The notes: generated from the sequence alone by a model not told the origin. A DNA stretch of 60,000 bases from Hydractinia symbiolongicarpus (GCF_029227915.1 NC_079884.1:15750001-15810000), one strand, 5' to 3'. Shown: positions 19,249-27,438, counted from the stretch's first letter. Translations and numbers: made by a program.

Positions 19249-20565
19249 ATGGAATACGGAAAAAGGTTAAATCTTGAACGTTCACTTAGAACTGCCCGTG
19301 GTGTAAAAGGCTCTCGTCAAAAAGTAATTGTCACAAACAATCCAAGTGAGATTGACCAAAATCAGTTATTGTTGGTTAGGTTTCCTAATTTGGGTAGTGA
19401 TGACGTTATTATTCCAGGAACAACGAATCTAAGTTTTGATATTGAACTCGAGTCGAAAGCTGACACAAAAAGAACATTGGTCAGTAACATTGGGAGAGCT
19501 ATCATTAGAAAGTTGGCTGTCAAGTTTGAAGGTAACGAGATTTTGAGCATCGATGACTTTGATATTTTTGGGTGTTACAGAGATTGATGGCTAACCAAGT
19601 TTGAAAAAAGAAACGCAATAAGACAGGGTATCATCTTCAATGATGGGTGTACGGAGAATTTTATGAAATTGAGGATTGATACTTCTGATAAAGTCACCAC
19701 TGTTGAAGCAGACAAGGCCATTGCTGACACCTATAAAAACAAGTTTGTCATTCCGCTCGTTTTTTAAATGCTAGACAGCACTATCCCATATTATCAAGCT
19801 GGATTGGGTAATAGGCTATGCTACGAAATCACATTTAACGACTATAACCGAGTTATTTATTCTAACCCTCCAACTTCTGACGCAGGTCAAAAAGTAAACC
19901 CAGATGGTAATTACAAATTATCTAACATATCTCTAGCATATGAGATTGTGACACAAGCTACTTTGGCCAGACACATTGCATCTGAATACCAAAACATGGC
20001 TTTGCTCTACGATAGGATTTTGAGACACAGGCAAATTAGAGTAAACAAGTCAGACACAACGTGGAATTGGTCATTCAATACCCCTTGTAAATCGTAGAAG
20101 GGTATCTTGGTTTTGTTTGAAGACGAACAACCCTACAAACGAAATACCAGTAAATTCTATAACCCAAAAATAAAAAAGGTATCTGTCATCGTTGAGGACA
20201 AGCCTAACCAACTTCTTGCTCAAGGGATGCAGCCGTTTGAACATTATCAAGAGATTTGCAAGTATTTTTCTGAAGGAAAACAAAAGGATAACAACGCCAA
20301 AGAAATCCAAAAACATTTGCAATTGCACGATGTAAAAGTCTCTGATTACTTGACAGACAAATATGCTCTGTGGTTAGATTTTAGAACCATAGATGAAAAT
20401 CCCTTGCATGGAACCGGTCGACGGATTGAAAATGCGAGTGAAGGCATCACTTTACAAATTGAAAAGACCGCTGAAACTGAAGGATCCTGAAACGCCTATA
20501 TATATTTAGTTATGGACGCCCAGTTAAACATCCAAAACGGTGAATCTATGTCTGTCTTGTATTAG
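19249..20565 (+). pseudogene. Major capsid protein, double jelly-roll type (B)
   Basis: A single reading frame of about 438 codons runs from ATG 19,249 to TAG 20,565 but contains four premature stops, at 19,585 (TGA), 19,765 (TAA), 20,095 (TAG) and 20,488 (TGA), and no frameshift. Three of the stops align with or beside leucine positions by context (the first pairs with DLWL in A1). Conserved blocks are IDQN, LSFDIELES, PYYQAGLG, YEITFNDYNRVIY, YDRILRHR, YNPKI, RRIENASEGITLQI and a terminal MDAQLNI. By family knowledge this is the hexon-like capsid subunit of Polinton/adintovirus-type particles. The packaging ATPase follows 18 bp downstream. Confidence 0.75.
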
Positions 20566-20583
20566 TAAAGTAACACACTTTAC
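20565..20583. terminator. Hairpin between capsid and ATPase genes
   Basis: GTAAAGT, a 5-nt loop, then ACTTTAC. It starts on the last base of the capsid stop codon and ends directly before the ATPase ATG. Confidence 0.4.
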
Positions 20584-21165
20584 ATGAAAAAGCCTCACAC
20601 GGCATTATTCCTTGGCTGTGGAAAAACCAAACGTGTTGTAAAATTATTAGAAAATGAATACTTTGACCACTTTGATTTCATCGTGACTATATGCCCAACA
20701 TTAAGATGGAATCAAACATACAGAGAACTAAAATGGTTTTGGACTGACAGCTATGTGATTTTAATTGAGCCGGAAGGATCTTTGTATGAATGGATTAAGA
20801 AAATGGACTTTTTCTGTGCTGGATATAAAACCTTATTTCTGATTGATGACATAATAGCTGATGAAAAATTGGACAAAAAGAGACAGTCTTTGCTCGAGTT
20901 GGCAATTAGAGGAAGACATCGAAATCATTCGCTATGGCTACTTACACAGTCATACACAGCTATACCTAAAAAATTACGACGACAAGCCAAAATGTTAAAT
21001 GTGTGGTACCCAAAAGATAGAAATGATCTAACCACCATTCATGAAGAGAATGATGTCATTGAATCGAAAGAAAGTTTGAAAGAAGTCAAGGAAAAGCTGA
21101 AAGGAGGGAAACACGCGTGCCTAGTCATGAGAATGGAACACCCAAGAACGTATGTGATTTGCTGA
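20584..21165 (+). CDS. Genome-packaging ATPase (FtsK/HerA, A32-like)
   Basis: This is an intact 193-codon gene. The P-loop region near residue 11 (LFLGCGKTK) is followed about 85 residues later by a Walker B strand, TLFLIDDI (two aspartates). An arginine-rich segment follows (RGRHRNHSLWLLTQSY), with the LLTQS sensor typical of the family. The enzyme would pump linear DNA into preformed capsids. The first glycine of the canonical GxxxxGKT loop is replaced by hydrophobic residues, which looks like a small in-frame deletion and may inactivate it. It lies directly after the capsid gene, a common Polinton order. Confidence 0.85.
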   Translation: MKKPHTALFLGCGKTKRVVKLLENEYFDHFDFIVTICPTLRWNQTYRELKWFWTDSYVILIEPEGSLYEWIKKMDFFCAGYKTLFLIDDIIADEKLDKKRQSLLELAIRGRHRNHSLWLLTQSYTAIPKKLRRQAKMLNVWYPKDRNDLTTIHEENDVIESKESLKEVKEKLKGGKHACLVMRMEHPRTYVIC

Positions 21166-21180
21166 GCGGGTTGACGCTTT

Positions 21181-21207
21181 TTTTGTTACAAGACTATTGT
21201 AACAAAA
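21181..21207. terminator. Hairpin after the ATPase gene
   Basis: TTTTGTTACA, a 7-nt loop, then TGTAACAAAA, perfectly paired, 15 bp beyond the TGA. It separates the ATPase gene from the 11-bp array. Confidence 0.6.
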
Positions 21208-21556
21208 GTATAAGACTCTTACAAGACTGCTATAAGACTCTTGCAAGACTCTTGCAAGACTGCTTAAAACTGCTATAAGACTGCTATAAGACGCTTGCAA
21301 AACTGCTATAAGACTGCTATAAGACTCTTGCAAGACTGCTATAAGACTCTTGCAAGACTGCTATAAGACTGCTATAAGACTCTTGCAAGACTGCTATAAG
21401 ACTGCTATAAGACTCTTGCAAGACTGCTTAAGACTCTTGCAAGCAAGACTGCTATAAGATTGCTATAAGACTCTTGCAAGACTGCTATAAGACTCTTGCA
21501 AGACTGCTATAAGACTGCTATAAGACGCTTGCAAGACTGCTATAAGACTGCTATAA
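21208..21556. repeat. 11-bp repeat array, about 32 units
   Basis: Two alternating 11-mers, CTGCTATAAGA and CTCTTGCAAGA, fill this stretch with few variants. The second contains the perfect 10-bp palindrome TCTTGCAAGA. The unit is close to one helical turn, so any bound protein would sit on one face of the DNA. The array lies between the ATPase gene and a small membrane protein gene. It encodes no plausible protein. Confidence 0.9.
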
Positions 21557-21590
21557 GAGAATATAAGAAAATTATAACAGATATAACAAA

Positions 21591-21695
21591 ATGCTAGAAT
21601 ATGTCAACTTCATGTTATTAAGCATCCTGCTATTTTTTATCGGTTGTTGCTTTTATTTGGTCTTAAAAAAATATCTCAATTTAATCAATCGATAG
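21591..21695 (+). CDS. 34-aa single-span membrane protein
   Basis: A small intact gene with ATG 21,591 and TAG 21,693-21,695. It is almost entirely one transmembrane helix (FMLLSILLFFIGCCFYLVL) followed by a basic KKY and a polar tail. Small single-span proteins are usual in virion-forming elements, but the family is not recognisable. It is too short for firm assignment. Confidence 0.4.
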   Translation: MLEYVNFMLLSILLFFIGCCFYLVLKKYLNLINR

Positions 21696-21699
21696 TTTA

Positions 21700-22206
21700 A
21701 TTGGACATGATGATCCAGATAAATTTCCACCACCACCTGAAGGTGGTAAAAACCAAAAATTGCTAGAGTGTGTCTTAACTGGAAATAGCAAGCTATACTT
21801 AGGGAAAATGTACACGGAAGAGCAAATTCACAAGCTCAAAGATGAAGAGGTAGAAAAACTTTTTAGTATTTACGAGGCTAAACTATCAGGTCAAATGATA
21901 AAATCCTTGGGGAAATCTCTCATACGCGTTTATTCTATGGGGGCTTGTACAATGTTAGGCATAAACAATCAAGATGCATTGAGAATTGACCTGGAAACTG
22001 ACCCCTTCTTAAACTCTGCCCTTCAACGACTCACATGTGACTTATATTATAAATTCGGCTCATTGTTAGCACCACTCAGTGTTGGACATATTACCGGGAG
22101 GCATTACCTTAATGGAAGAAATTTAAACACAAATAATATAAATATAGCAGATAATAAAAATGTCAGAAGAACAGACTCCCATTCAAGTGACAACGAAGAA
22201 CCCTAA
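21700..22206 (+). CDS. Unassigned helical protein, about 150-165 aa
   Basis: The frame is open from about 21,700 to 22,206. No in-frame ATG precedes the conserved part, and the first clear codons follow a PPPPEGG stretch near 21,735, so the start may be lost. The body is helical: EEQIHKLKDEEVEKLF, then a hydrophobic segment (IRVYSMGACTMLGI), DPFLNSALQRLTCDLYYKFG and LAPLSVGHI. The 3' end overlaps the start of the next gene at 22,160 by 47 bp. The function is unknown. It lies among small membrane genes of the morphogenesis block. Confidence 0.5.
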   Translation: MGHDDPDKFPPPPEGGKNQKLLECVLTGNSKLYLGKMYTEEQIHKLKDEEVEKLFSIYEAKLSGQMIKSLGKSLIRVYSMGACTMLGINNQDALRIDLETDPFLNSALQRLTCDLYYKFGSLLAPLSVGHITGRHYLNGRNLNTNNINIADNKNVRRTDSHSSDNEEP

Positions 22207-22506
22207 AAAGGTTAAAGCAGGTAAGAGGTTGGTGGAATACAACCGTAAAAAACGAGAAGAATTAAAACAAGTGTCCATAACACAGACACCTCAAAAAAAA
22301 GTGGAGAAGGAGATTCTCCTACCAAACCAAATGAACAATTTAACTATGTTTTGGGTGGGATAATAACTCTCGGTTTAGTTGGCGGCTTTGCTTATTTTGG
22401 GTATAAAAAGAAAGACCAAATGTTATATACTAAGTCAGTGAGTGCCGCTTCTCTTCCGCAAAAATCTAAAATACCTGTGAAAATAAATAAACTTGAAATG
22501 GAATAA
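22160..22506 (+). pseudogene. Basic protein with one membrane segment, frameshifted
   Basis: ATG 22,160 overlaps the previous gene. The N-terminal half is lysine-rich (KKVKAGKRLVEYNRKKREE). Near 22,330 the frame shifts, and the remainder encodes a transmembrane stretch (GGIITLGLVGGFAYFG) followed by KKKDQ and a polar tail, stopping at 22,506. The intact protein would have about 114 residues, cytosolic-basic on one side of a single span. No family was recognised. Confidence 0.5.
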
Positions 22507-22520
22507 AAACATAATCTCGC
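22502..22520 (+). promoter_or_regulatory. Upstream motif variant (AATAAAAACATAATC)
   Basis: A looser match to the 18-bp motif before the genes at 25,272 and 27,247. It lies 10 bp upstream of ATG 22,531 and shares AAACATAATC. Confidence 0.35.
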
Positions 22521-22530
22521 AATATATAAA

Positions 22531-22758
22531 ATGGACAAGAAAAGTATCGTTAACGATTTACATCACGCATCAGTCGTCTGCGTTTTCGCTATCGGCTATT
22601 CTATGCTAGGAAAAGAGGTATTAAAAATGACACCTCCCTCAATTCAAAAGTTTGACTTAGAAGATACTGGAAAACTAGTTGCCATTGTTGCCGCTAGTGA
22701 AATAACAAGAGAATACTTAATTAAGCAAAATATTTTACCCGAAAATATCAATATCTAA
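22531..22758 (+). CDS. 75-aa protein with a hydrophobic helix
   Basis: An intact 75-codon gene, with its stop 1 bp before the next ATG at 22,760. Residues about 11-30 form a hydrophobic helix (ASVVCVFAIGYSMLGKEVL), and a second mildly hydrophobic stretch follows (LVAIVAASEI). No motif is known. Tight spacing suggests co-expression with the gene downstream. Confidence 0.5.
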   Translation: MDKKSIVNDLHHASVVCVFAIGYSMLGKEVLKMTPPSIQKFDLEDTGKLVAIVAASEITREYLIKQNILPENINI

Positions 22759-22759
22759 T

Positions 22760-23182
22760 ATGGCTTCAATTACACTGATGTTGGGAGGGGCTTTAGCTAA
22801 CGCTTTGGCTTTCACAGGCTCAAGCTATTTGTTTTTAAGTCTATCCAAAGACAGAATCGATAAGGAAAGAAAACGTCATGATCTGGCTATAGAGAAATTA
22901 CAAAAAGCACAAATTGAATGGCAGCAAAAACAACAGAAAAAAATTGATTTCATCAATAAACAACTAATGCTTGAAAAGAAAGCTGAGACCAAATTTATAG
23001 AGCTAAATGATGCAATGAGAGAATACAATAGAGTATTTGGTAAACATCTTGAACCTTTACCACGGGAGCCTGTATTTAGCGACTTTTATACACCGAGTCA
23101 TGACCAACATGAAAGGGAATTGGCTTTTATTACTTTGAGTATGCATGGAATTGGTGGAATTGTGTGGTATTTTGAAAGATGA
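22760..23182 (+). CDS. 140-aa coiled-coil protein with hydrophobic ends
   Basis: An intact gene. Residues 1-28 are hydrophobic, glycine/alanine-rich, and may act as a signal anchor. Residues about 30-80 form a strongly charged coiled coil (KERKRHDLAIEKLQKAQIEW), and a hydrophobic tail follows. A broken homologue is at 3,938-4,335. It converges on the coiled-coil/amphipathic gene ending at 23,244, with a long perfect hairpin between them. The function is unknown; a virion membrane or internal scaffold role is plausible. Confidence 0.55.
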   Translation: MASITLMLGGALANALAFTGSSYLFLSLSKDRIDKERKRHDLAIEKLQKAQIEWQQKQQKKIDFINKQLMLEKKAETKFIELNDAMREYNRVFGKHLEPLPREPVFSDFYTPSHDQHERELAFITLSMHGIGGIVWYFER

Positions 23183-23202
23183 AGAGAGGAAGCAATCAGC
23201 AA

Positions 23203-23235
23203 AAATTATGTTACATGTATCATGTAACATAATTT
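23203..23235. terminator. 15-bp-arm perfect hairpin between convergent genes
   Basis: AAATTATGTTACATG, TAT, then CATGTAACATAATTT. It is 20 bp from the plus-strand stop and 8 bp from the minus-strand gene end. It is symmetric, so it could serve both transcripts. Confidence 0.65.
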
Positions 23236-23243
23236 ATCTACAT

Positions 23244-24505
23244 TTACCTTCCTGTTACTAAATATGTATAGACCAACCCACTAACCCCTACAATCAAAGC
23301 CCATAAATTTTGACTTAACCAACCGACTGCTTCTTTTGCTCTGTTGAGTAGCCATGAGACCATTGAACCTATTATTCCGGGTAAAGCCTCTGCTGCTTTA
23401 GATGCTAATTTTCCTAGAAGTGATGCTAACGCTTTTAGTTTACTTTTTATCCATTCCTTTGCATTTTCTTTTTTATCACCACCTTTGTGAGGATTTTGTG
23501 AGTGACTTGGTGACCCTCCTGATAACAAAGCTTCCACAAGGACACCAATAGCCTTGCCAAAGGCTGTCAGAATGCTAACGATTGTGATACCTTGTTCACG
23601 GAATAGTGTTCGTATCTTTTCACCCAATGTGGTATCTTTGTTGAGGACTTTAGCAATGGTTTCTCTTATGCTCGTAACTTGGCTGTTTAATTTTCCCTTG
23701 AGAATATCAATACTTTCCTGTCTAGTTTCCAACTCTTCATGTAATCCCTTCATTCTTTCTTTGACTTCATTTCGTTGTTCATCGGTCATATTTGTTGAGT
23801 TTTCCATTTCTTTCAACTTGTTTTTTTCTCTATCAATATGTTGTTCTAGCTGAACCTCTTTTGCAACTTCTACTTTTAATGATCCATGAATGCTTTTCAA
23901 TTCTCTGTCAAGCCTTAATAGCTCTCGCAATGGTAGTGGAGCCTCAGTTTCGAGTGTACCATGATCAATTGATGATTGGCGAACCAGATCTTCTGTACTA
24001 CTCCTTATATTTTCAATGATTGTATCCAGCTCAATGTCATTTGCACTTTTTATTGTGGAGACTGAAGGTAGTTCTTCTTGTATTTTGTTAAGCGAAGCTG
24101 CCTGTCGGGCTGACAATTTGCTCTTAGGTATATCATACCCTAAATTACGCAGCCTTTTTTTGCCAAGTATTTCTGCTATAGTATCAGTAGCCCTTAGTCT
24201 TCCATTGTTTGTCAATGGTTGCTACAGTCTTTGTAGTATAATTCACCATCTCTAATTTCAAACAGATCGGTATATAACACCTCAGATTTTGACTGGAATC
24301 TTTCAGTTAATCTATCATACAACCCTTCAACTAGTTCTTTCAAAACTCTAGTATTCTGACTGAGACCTCCAAATGATGTTTCTCGTTCACCTGATGTATG
24401 TATTTGTGCACCCGTACGGTCTCCAGTTGGTATGAGAGGAAACGTCTCATCTGTTGTCTCATCTGTCATCCCATGCTCGCCAAAAGGGTCTATGTCAATG
24501 TCTGC
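23244..24505 (-). pseudogene. Coiled-coil protein with amphipathic C-terminal domain (B)
   Basis: Two open stretches (24,469-24,212 and 24,215-23,244) form one protein of about 410 residues with a single frameshift near 24,225. The order is an acidic N-terminus; a LYDRL-YTDLF region; LTNNGRLRATD and RLRNLGYD; a long coiled coil (SLKVEVAKEVQLEQHIDREK); and a C-terminal domain with LFREQGI, hydrophobic helices and ALPGIIGS. The codon expected to be the start (near 24,505) reads ATA, not ATG, and the next ATG is at 24,469. Homologues are at 1,493-2,789 and 8,800-9,540. The C-terminus looks membrane-active. Confidence 0.65.
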
Positions 24506-24564
24506 TATTTTATTTATTTAGAGATAAATTTTTCTCTTTTATAAGATAATTTCTCTCTCTAAAT

Positions 24565-25149
24565 ATGAGTGTTAAAATATACCCAAAACTACCCACTGCT
24601 CCTAAGGATTTGAGTGAGCAGGAAAAGTTTAACGCAAGCGTAATAAATTTTGAGTTTGAAGAGTTGATAAAACTAAAGAACAAATTTAGCATCAAGCTCA
24701 AGAAACACAATAAATGGATAGAACGATTGATGCTACTAAATACTAGTTCAAGTGCTGTAGCCATTGGGTCAAGCACTAGCTCAATAGCAACAGGAGCTAC
24801 TATTGTTGCAATTCCAATCTCTTTTGTACTAGGTGGTGTAGCCTTAGCTGGCTCTATTTGTACTGGTCTTACCACAGCTTCCATCAAAAAATATCAAAAG
24901 AAAATGAACAAAGTCATGAAATTATATGATATTGTAACATCCACAATTGCTGTCTTCGAAACAAGTATCTCACAGACATTGAATGATGGAAGGATTAATT
25001 TCAAACAATTTCAGGTTTTGCAGGGAACATATTACAAAGCTTTAGAAAAACTCAGTACTACAGATAGAAAAATGGAGACTGAAACCCAAAATCAATTTCA
25101 AAAAAGCTTGATGGTAGAACTTCAAAATTTGAAGAAAACCATAACCTAA
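24565..25149 (+). CDS. Glycine-rich two-helix membrane protein (B), intact
   Basis: An intact 194-codon gene divergent from the coiled-coil gene. It has a polar N-terminus and a helical basic region (LKKHNKWIERLMLL). Two glycine/serine/alanine-rich hydrophobic segments follow (residues about 60-110: SSAVAIGSSTSSIATGATIV, then FVLGGVALAGS). The C-terminus is long and helical. The A1 and A2 genes share the layout at low identity. Two glycine-rich hairpin-forming segments between charged helices recall membrane-inserting or fusion-type proteins, but no homology to a named family is claimed. Confidence 0.55.
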   Translation: MSVKIYPKLPTAPKDLSEQEKFNASVINFEFEELIKLKNKFSIKLKKHNKWIERLMLLNTSSSAVAIGSSTSSIATGATIVAIPISFVLGGVALAGSICTGLTTASIKKYQKKMNKVMKLYDIVTSTIAVFETSISQTLNDGRINFKQFQVLQGTYYKALEKLSTTDRKMETETQNQFQKSLMVELQNLKKTIT

Positions 25150-25228
25150 AATGTTTCCTAGGATGTACTTCTATACCATTCATATATTTCATGTGCTCGT
25201 CAATTTAAAAATTAATAATTGAAAATGA

Positions 25229-25246
25229 TATAAAGAAACATAATCG
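25229..25246 (+). promoter_or_regulatory. TATAAAGAAACATAATCG upstream motif
   Basis: This 18-bp word occurs identically at 27,214-27,231. Here it lies 25 bp before ATG 25,272, followed by a TATATA run. Its position directly upstream of two start codons suggests an element promoter. Confidence 0.6.
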
Positions 25247-25271
25247 CATATATATATATACAAAAAAAACA

Positions 25272-25610
25272 ATGGAATTTCCAACAGTTGAAACATTTGA
25301 ACAAAACATGGAACAAATTGTTCCAATCATAAAGTGGAGAGAGCTACGGGAAAACGGAATTTATCATGTTAAATCTGTGGGTGAGATAGACACACCTGCA
25401 GCTGAATTTGGTTCTGGAACAGCTATGTATGCAGAGGTCAAAGACAGAACAGGAAATTTATATAAGACGTGGTTGCCTGCAAGACTTTGCGTTGGATTAA
25501 AGGATTATGGTTGGAACTCTAGAGAAGCCTTTGTCAGACCAAAGGGTCTCAAGCAATCTCAAAAGAATCATGAAAGGCAGTTCTTTAATTATGACATTAT
25601 GTGGCGCTAA
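25272..25610 (+). CDS. 112-aa small beta-rich protein
   Basis: An intact 112-codon gene. After a short N-terminal helix the sequence alternates beta-like strands and turns (IYHVKSVGEIDT, MYAEVKDRTGNLYKTWLP), compatible with an OB-like or SH3-like barrel. It lacks membrane segments. The gene has the shared upstream motif and ends before a hairpin facing the convergent integrase gene. A single-strand DNA-binding role is conceivable from size and fold pattern only. Confidence 0.5.
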   Translation: MEFPTVETFEQNMEQIVPIIKWRELRENGIYHVKSVGEIDTPAAEFGSGTAMYAEVKDRTGNLYKTWLPARLCVGLKDYGWNSREAFVRPKGLKQSQKNHERQFFNYDIMWR

Positions 25611-25634
25611 ACCCCACAAGACAAAATCACAATC

Positions 25635-25659
25635 ATCTTTACTAGAAACAAGTAAAGAT
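25635..25659. terminator. Hairpin between convergent 112-aa and integrase genes
   Basis: ATCTTTACT, a 7-nt loop, then AGTAAAGAT, perfectly paired. It is 24 bp from each gene end. Confidence 0.6.
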
Positions 25660-25682
25660 ACTTTGTATGTACCGCTCCTTTT

Positions 25683-26666
25683 TCACCAACCTTGCACATA
25701 ATCAGGAGGTAATTCTGTATCTTCAGGTATTAACATCAATTCTTCTTTTACAAAAGCTCGTCCAGGTCCGTCTTGAACATAGTACATTACACGGTTACCA
25801 GGTTGCTCTATTACCTCACTCAATCTATATGAATTTTTTGACCATATTCTATCGGTTGCTCGTCTCCGCCCATCATCATGCTCTTCACCCGGTTGCAATG
25901 GATATCTATAAAGCCCATCTTGAGGTAATTCTACTTCAGGTGGTTAATTCTCTCGTTTAGCAAGAGGCACCTCTTTCATTTTAATAGCATCTTTTGGTTT
26001 CATACCAATCATCTGCGTCTTTGTATCGTTTAACCTATCAACCAGTTTATACAAATGCTTAACCCATGTAGATGATACCTTTTCCGAATCATTCAGTTCT
26101 TGAGCATCTTGTATTTTGAATAAATTTTTGGCAAGTATCTTGTTCAACGCCTCAACAAAAGTTGTGTGTGTATGCTTATATTTTGTAGTCGCCCTTTTAA
26201 CTACAACCTTATGCTTCTCCAGCAATTTTGATACATCTGCTTTGAATTCTGAATCGTTATCACATTGAAATACTTGTGGATAGGTTAACGGTCCAACTCT
26301 ATAGATATCTCTTATCATTTCAGCAACGTCTTTGGCTTTTTTTGTTCTTAATGGGCGAGCTACTTTGTATCTGGAAGCAACATCGATTCCAGACAAAATG
26401 TACTTATATTTATTACCATACAGTATGTCACCAGGCATGTACAATAAATCGAATTGATGTAATTCATTAGGAGTAGTAACTTCCTAATGAGGTCTTTCAA
26501 CATGCTTTGGAGCAGGTAAATGTACTTGCCAAAATGCTTGTTTTGATAGCCACTTCTTACTTTCCTTTGGCTTGAAGCCAAATCCTCTTAAATTCTGAAC
26601 AGCCTTTTTCCCTTTCCATAAATTTTGAGGTTGATAGTAAATCTCTTGAAGTTTAGAGTTTGACAT
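25683..26666 (-). pseudogene. rve integrase (B)
   Basis: One frame from ATG 26,666 to 25,683 (about 327 codons), with two in-frame stops (TAG near 26,484, TAA near 25,944) and no frameshift. The N-terminal part is basic. The catalytic core has FDLLYMP (first Asp), FQCDNDSEFK (second Asp) and FVEALNK (Glu). Beyond the second stop a C-terminal domain (YYVQDGPGRAFVKEELM) resembles the SH3/chromo-like tail of Polinton integrases. The usual glycine after CDN is Asp. The protein would integrate element DNA, but stops separate the domains in this copy. Confidence 0.85.
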
Positions 26667-26787
26667 TTTTTATTGATGCACACCTTTATTTAGCTCATTT
26701 TATAACGATATAGCATGACATCGCTCATGCAAAAACACCAAAAAAAGTGACCTAAAAGTTTTTATTGATTACATATAAGGAATAAAA

Positions 26788-27144
26788 ATGACTGACAAAA
26801 CAGAATTCCATTACGATACTCCCGTGTCAAATTACAAATCAATGAATGTTAAAACGTTACGAAAATTATGTGCATCTCGAAAAATAAAATATGCTTCTCA
26901 AATGAGTAAAACAAAAATGCTTGAGGTGCTTGAAAAGAATGATAAAGATCCATCTTATACTCTTGATCTTGATACGAAACAAGCATGCAATAGGTACTAT
27001 TCAAACTGGATAGAAAACAACAAAGAGAAATATCTCAGCTACCAAAAACGTTATAACAACAAGAGAAAAGATGGCTCACCAAAAATTAAATTGATTTTTC
27101 AACCTCGTTGGAGTCGTAAAAGGCTTTTTTTTTTTGTTACTTAA
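26788..27144 (+). CDS. SAP-like DNA-binding protein
   Basis: An open 118-codon gene. Residues 14-50 fit a SAP-type helix-loop-helix (SMNVKTLRKLCASRKIKYAS), and a basic tyrosine/lysine-rich tail follows (NRYYSNWIENNKEKYLSYQKR). The last dozen residues run into a T-rich tract and may not be native. The frame ends inside the hairpin. It reads away from the integrase gene and toward SAP/PolB. Confidence 0.5.
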   Translation: MTDKTEFHYDTPVSNYKSMNVKTLRKLCASRKIKYASQMSKTKMLEVLEKNDKDPSYTLDLDTKQACNRYYSNWIENNKEKYLSYQKRYNNKRKDGSPKIKLIFQPRWSRKRLFFFVT

Positions 27145-27159
27145 ATCCGAGTAACAAAA
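27132..27159. terminator. Hairpin at the end of the SAP-like gene
   Basis: TTTTGTTACT, an 8-nt loop, then AGTAACAAAA. It overlaps the stop codon. The arms resemble those at 21,181-21,207, the only two of the series that look alike. Confidence 0.55.
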
Positions 27160-27213
27160 TAGAACACAAAGGTTACGAGTCTTTTTGGTTGAAAAATGAA
27201 AAAATGGAAATGT

Positions 27214-27231
27214 TATAAAGAAACATAATCG
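27214..27231 (+). promoter_or_regulatory. TATAAAGAAACATAATCG upstream motif
   Basis: Identical to 25,229-25,246. It lies 15 bp before the ATG of the SAP/PolB reading at 27,247. Confidence 0.6.
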
Positions 27232-27246
27232 TAATTGTAACAAAAC

Positions 27247-27438
27247 ATGGCTTCGCAAAATACCGTTGTTGAATTAAAAGCTCTCGCAAGAGAGCGTGGC
27301 CTACGCGACTACTCAAAACTCAGAAAGGCTGAGTTGATCGAATTATTAGCAGGCTCACCAGCTCGTTTGTCTACAGCAACACCTGTTTCTGCTCCAAGAC
27401 CAACGAGGAATGACCAACCTGTTCCACCACCAAGATGA
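27247..27438 (+). CDS. SAP-domain protein / N-terminus of PolB
   Basis: A 63-codon open reading whose first 36 residues are a clear SAP domain (VVELKALARERGLRDYSKLR), followed by a proline-rich linker. The stop TGA (27,436) overlaps the ATG at 27,435 of the polymerase frame (MNLFEQQEMAK). A one-base change would fuse the two, as in the A2 arrangement. Either translational coupling or a frameshift lesion is possible; I favour an originally fused SAP-PolB protein. Confidence 0.7.
   Translation: MASQNTVVELKALARERGLRDYSKLRKAELIELLAGSPARLSTATPVSAPRPTRNDQPVPPPR

Noticed and set aside
19249-20565. Stop-codon recoding or a deaminase-type mutation pattern in the capsid gene
   Set aside because: All three stop codons occur, inferred ancestral codons are mixed (several leucine, one other), and changes look like transversions as often as transitions. 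Ordinary decay explains this.
21121-21333. Repetitive serine/leucine-rich open frame on the minus strand
   Set aside because: It is a by-product of the 11-bp array; the unit is not a multiple of three and no start or conservation supports it.
21208-21556. CRISPR-like array
   Set aside because: Units are contiguous 11-mers without unique spacers, in a eukaryotic genome.
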